This document shows positions 46,801-64,000 of a stretch of DNA of 64,000 nt, piece after piece (positions within the stretch are counted from its first letter, which is position 1; each line of letters begins with the position of its first letter). The notes beneath the pieces are model-generated. The model searched no databases and was not told where the DNA came from. It saw nothing but the letters and a program-made list of their open reading frames with translations. The stretch comes from Asterochloris sp. CNOR1 (lineage: Eukaryota > Chlorophyta > Trebouxiophyceae > Trebouxiales > Trebouxiaceae), in NCBI GenBank assembly GCA_963969365.1, contig OZ017755.1, positions 1,736,001-1,800,000 on the forward strand, in the 5' to 3' direction. The translations under genes and the position numbers were made by a program.

Positions 46801-49026
46801 CGGGAACAACAGGGCGCAGCCAGGGTGCCAAAGTGGTGCGGTGCCTGCAGGAGCTCCCTGCCCTGCGAGGGACTGCTACATGGACAGGTGTCCGCCTCCA
46901 AGCTGCAGAGCTGCAAAGCTGCTCCTGCTGGCGCCTGCTGCTGGCATGCGCTGCTCTTGTTATGCCACCGAGAAATCCCTGTCTGCAGAGCTATGAAGGC
47001 TGAGCAAGAAGATGCTGCTGCACACCCAGCCGCACTGCAGGGCTGCCATGGGAAACGGTAGCCATCATGCCCCCAAGCTTCTCCAGTGCAGCAGCTGCAA
47101 GGTGCCAGGTGCCTCTAGCCCCCAGCATGAGAGTACACCTCCAAATTAGCCTCCTGCATGAGCGCCAGGTGGGCTGCGGCCTCTGCTGCCGCCTTCGCTG
47201 TAACTGCTTCCTGCTCCTCACGCTCCACTAACTCATTCATCTCGTCCTGCAGCACTTGTATGTACAATCAATGTCTGCCTGATGTGGTGGCAGACAGTGT
47301 GGCATACTGAGGGGGCGCTCGTCATGGTCCACTGGCCGTTGTTCATCGTCTCACTGCATGTGGAGGGGCTCTCATGTGTCTGAATGGGCTTTCAGCTTGC
47401 AGATGACAATGGGCACGGAGGAAGCTCAGGCTGTGCCTCTGGTGTGTGTTGGCCTGCTGAATGCACAGCAGGGTCCTGCAATGTCACGGCTGCCTCAAGG
47501 TAGCGATGCTGATGCTCCTGCCTGTTTTTACTTGCTGCACAGCCACCATGCATCGCTGACAGGGGCCTACTACTGCATAATTAGGCGCTGCAGCAAAGCA
47601 GCTGGCAGGAGTGCTCGTCGGCAGACCAGCTGGAATAGCCGCCAATGCACATGAATTTCAGCTGCAGCGGCCCTCATGCGGCGCTGCCACTGCAGCCATC
47701 AGCACTGAGCCATCTAGCAGGGGCAGCCAGCAGCCCTGACCTGGTGCTGCTCCATGGCAGCAGCCACATCTGCAGGGTTGACCCGCCGGTAGTCCAGGTA
47801 GGTAAGATCCCTGATGTGGGACAGAACATAGCTGCGGTACTCAGGATCGCTGGACAACGGGTTGCCTGCCAGATTGACCATGCGCATGTGCTTGAACTGG
47901 CGCAGGTAGGTCACGTTGTCAAACTTGGAGATCTGGTTGCGCCCTGAAGGGCACGACCAAGTGGAAGCAGCGTCAGCTAACAACTGTGCTGCAGCCGCGT
48001 GTCTGCTCTGCAATGCAATGCAAAGCTGTGCATCTTGACCGTAGCAGCCCCATGAAGTTCAGCCACAACCATGCAGGACGTCAGACAGAGGGACAGCCAT
48101 GAAAACATCCCTGGAGGAAGTCAGCTGCAGTAGTGTGACTGTCTGGCAGCAAGGCAGCCACCCACAGGGCGCCATCTGCAAGGAGGGCGCTGCTAGGCAA
48201 TAGCAAGGCCAGAGCCTCATCTGAACACGGCACACTGAGGTTGCCAAGGGCATCACCATCTGGGAGCACACAGCTGCTGTATGGATAGGCAACACAGACT
48301 GGCTCACCAATGGACAGCACGCTGAGATTGGTCAGGGTCTGCAGGTTCTCGATCTTGTCGATGTGGTTGCAGAACAGAGACAGGTCTGTGAGCTTGGTCA
48401 GCTTGTCCAGACCCTCAATCTTGGAGATTGCATTGAAGGAGAGGTCCAGCCATGTCAGGTTCACCTGCAGGCTGTTGCAGGCTGCTGCAGGCTGCAAAGG
48501 AGTAGCAAACATTGTGCTGTGCATAAGGTAGCCAGCTTGAAAAGCAGGCTCAGGTGCACAGCGTACCTCCTGCTGCATACATGTGCCGCACCTGTGCACT
48601 GCAAGCAGGGACAGCAAGAGAAGGAGGCCACCATCGGTAGGGCCCTTCCTGCAGCTGCACTATTTGCCTGGCTCATACTCACGAGGTGGTCCAAGTTTTG
48701 GATCCGCGTGATGCAGTTGTTGTCCAGCTGGAGTTTGGTCAGCGTGACCAGGCCCGCCAGGTTCTCAATGACCCTGATGTTGCAAAAGCTGAAGGCCAGG
48801 TGCTCGATGCTCTTATAGGACATTGCCATGCGCTTGTCTGCCGCAGTGGCAGCCTGTGCATTGGTGACCTGCATAACACTTTCAGGTGCAGCAGGAGCTC
48901 TTCTGGCATTGCTGGGCTCGATGCTGGTGGCAGACTTTGCACCTGGATGCAGTCCCGGATGATGGCTTCTGTGATGACCGACTCCTGGGCAGGCTGGTCA
49001 CGTAGCAACTCCACCGCTCCTGGCAT
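43897..49026 (-). CDS. DRC3: Dynein regulatory complex subunit 3 (DRC3/LRRC48)
   Basis: Subunit of the nexin-dynein regulatory complex of motile cilia and flagella. Twelve exons in phase: 48943-49026, 48683-48868, 48308-48464, 47741-47943, 47139-47246, 46606-46737, 46040-46182, 45394-45523, 45117-45185, 44649-44804, 44128-44211, 43897-44022; 525 residues, matching the usual length of about 520. The N-terminus [20 protein letters not shown] leads into leucine-rich repeats ([52 protein letters not shown]) and the LRR cap ([28 protein letters not shown]). The rest is coiled coil, with family blocks such as [20 protein letters not shown] and [20 protein letters not shown]. Intron 9 is probably GC-AG (CACAG|GCAAGC at 45117/45116). 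Presence implies cilia in the organism or its zoospores. Confidence 0.93.
44456..44700. repeat. Three tandem copies of the DRC3 exon 10 end
   Basis: On the minus strand the end of exon 44649-44804 encodes [14 protein letters not shown] and a donor. Downstream in the intron a copy near 44560-44600 encodes [13 protein letters not shown], and a third near 44456-44512 encodes [12 protein letters not shown] followed by a donor-like CAG|GTGGGC. Identity is high around CTGCTGCTSGGGG and GACAAG. Confidence 0.8.
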
Positions 49027-49147
49027 GTTGCTAGAGATTGTGATGTCAGACGCTGTAACCTAAGGTCCTTGATACTAAAGATACACAAGCGGGATACATC
49101 TTATCAGAAACTGCCATGTGCAGCAGATGACTTATTTACTATCAGTA

Positions 49148-49232
49148 TCCCGGGTAGCTCAGTCGGTAGAGCGCAAGACTCTTACGACTAAGACACATCT
49201 TGTGGTCAAGGGTTCGAGCCCCTTCTTGGGAG
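49148..49232 (+). tRNA. tRNA-Lys (CTT), intron-containing
   Basis: A complete cloverleaf: acceptor stem TCCCGGG/CTTGGGA (49148-49154 with 49225-49231, two G-T pairs), D arm GCTC/GAGC, anticodon stem CAAGA/TCTTG (49174-49178 with 49198-49202), T arm AAGGG-TTCGAGC-CCCTT, discriminator G 49232. The anticodon is CTT at 49181-49183. A 12-nt intron (49185-49196, CGACTAAGACAC) sits at the canonical position one base after the anticodon. The internal B box GGTTCGAGCCC is intact. Confidence 0.93.
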
Positions 49233-49236
49233 AGTC

Positions 49237-49240
49237 TTTT
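49237..49240 (+). terminator. RNA polymerase III T-run terminator
   Basis: TTTT begins five bases after the tRNA-Lys 3' end, the expected Pol III termination signal. Confidence 0.75.
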
Positions 49241-50202
49241 GGCACAGCATGGCAGTCAGAATGTGTCCAGGATGCCCGTGTGTTGGCCAATTTGCCTGGA
49301 GCTGTGCACAAGGGATCACTAAGCTGGGTTCCAGCTCTTGTGTCAGAATGGAGGCACATGATGCAGGTGAAGCTCTGCATTCTTATTGCCTCTGTGCAGC
49401 ACACCAGCCCTACTGCTGCCCTCATGCTGCAGCTTGGGATTTGGCAGCCCTTCCTTGAGGCTGTGTTCGTGGTGGTGGCGGTGGTGGGGTTTCATGATGC
49501 AGGGCTTGAGTGAGGGCGGCCTGGGTGCTGGTGGCATTTACTGCTGGAGATAAATAGAGACCCTGGCAGTGCATGCAAACGGTGCAGAGCAAGTGTTGCG
49601 GCCACATCCCTGAGCAATCGCAGTCCTTGAGCGAAAGGCGGCCCTGAGAATGCTGACTTATCAAAAGCAGCTGCTACAGGCAGCCTGCAGATAAGGAGGC
49701 CCCCTGCTCTTCCAGGTCCAGGGGCAGCCTTGCTCACGCACACTGTTGCATGCTGCATGGCACTCCCTCCTCCCTAGACCGCTATGAGTTTGCCAGACAG
49801 CCCTGCCGGGCAGCCGCTGTGCTGCACTTGCTGTGATGCCTTGTTCCAGTCGGAAAAGCATTTGGGCCTGCTCTTCTGGGCTGGTGCCCTCCTTCTGAGT
49901 GCATGGACAAGAGACATGCTCCCATGAACCGACACAGGCAGAGGATGCACTAGCCTTGCCTGCCGTTGACTGCTATTGTGATCATGCTGGATTGCTGCTG
50001 AGGTTGGCACAGTAAGCTGATAATTGAACCGGTGGGATGTATGAGCTGACCCATGAATGTGCAGCAGCATGCCTTCCTGTCAGGAATTCCTTGGTCACTG
50101 TTTTTCTCACTTCAAAATGTGTGTGTGGCCAGATCAATGACTCAGCAGGTCAGAGAGGTGCCGGACGTCATTGTGGTCCAGGGCAGAAGAGAGCCAGTCA
50201 CT
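49241..50202. other. Intergenic region, no gene recognised
   Basis: About 960 bp between the tRNA-Lys gene and the stop codon of the ABCC transporter gene. It should include the transporter's 3' UTR on the minus strand. A GTGGTGG-type G-rich tract lies near 49468-49488. Open frames here look like chance. Confidence 0.4.

Positions 50203-64000
<13,798 letters not shown>

Overview
The window is nuclear DNA from an intron-rich eukaryote, most likely a chlorophyte green alga (possibly a trebouxiophyte; this is inference). The evidence is GC-rich coding exons, many short introns whose 3' splice sites almost always read (C)TGCAG, and a gene set mixing plant-type genes (ASG2-like WD40/TPR protein, plant-type metaxin, single-domain ATP sulfurylase) with a motile-cilium gene (DRC3). 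No prokaryotic operons, viral genes or intact transposons were recognised. I assembled exons by hand, requiring GT-AG (or GC-AG) borders, continuous reading phase and recognisable protein families; most models close in phase from start to stop.

Layout: (1) 126-5672 (+) DEDDh RNA exonuclease of the REXO5/SDN5 type, 5' end outside the window. (2) 6693-8976 (+) DHHC palmitoyltransferase. (3) 9217-13183 (-) secreted protein with four ShKT domains, mucin-like linkers and a TSP1-like repeat. (4) 13447-16119 (-) type II membrane glycosyltransferase-like protein. (5) 16322-21881 (+) unrecognised protein. (6) 22372-31523 (-) ASG2/WDTC1-type WD40-TPR protein, 17 exons. (7) 31721-34689 (+) metaxin. (8) 35014-39232 (-) class 3 lipase of the DAG-lipase type. 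(9) 39954-43659 (+) ATP sulfurylase. (10) 43897-49026 (-) DRC3. (11) 49148-49232 (+) intron-containing tRNA-Lys(CTT). (12) 50203 to the window end (-) ABCC/MRP transporter, N-terminus outside the window. Three divergent pairs share short or medium 5' spacers (4/5, 6/7, 8/9); several others converge tail to tail. The genes do not form one pathway.

The most unusual signal is structural. In at least eight genes the introns carry diverged tandem copies of neighbouring exon-intron junctions: a copied exon end plus its splice donor or acceptor, often with a decayed splice site. I list each case separately. Such tandem duplication could explain how these introns grew or arose. Other points are four probable GC-AG introns, a perfect 25-bp hairpin inside an intron, a 24-bp minisatellite open in all three forward frames, and a multi-ShKT extracellular protein.
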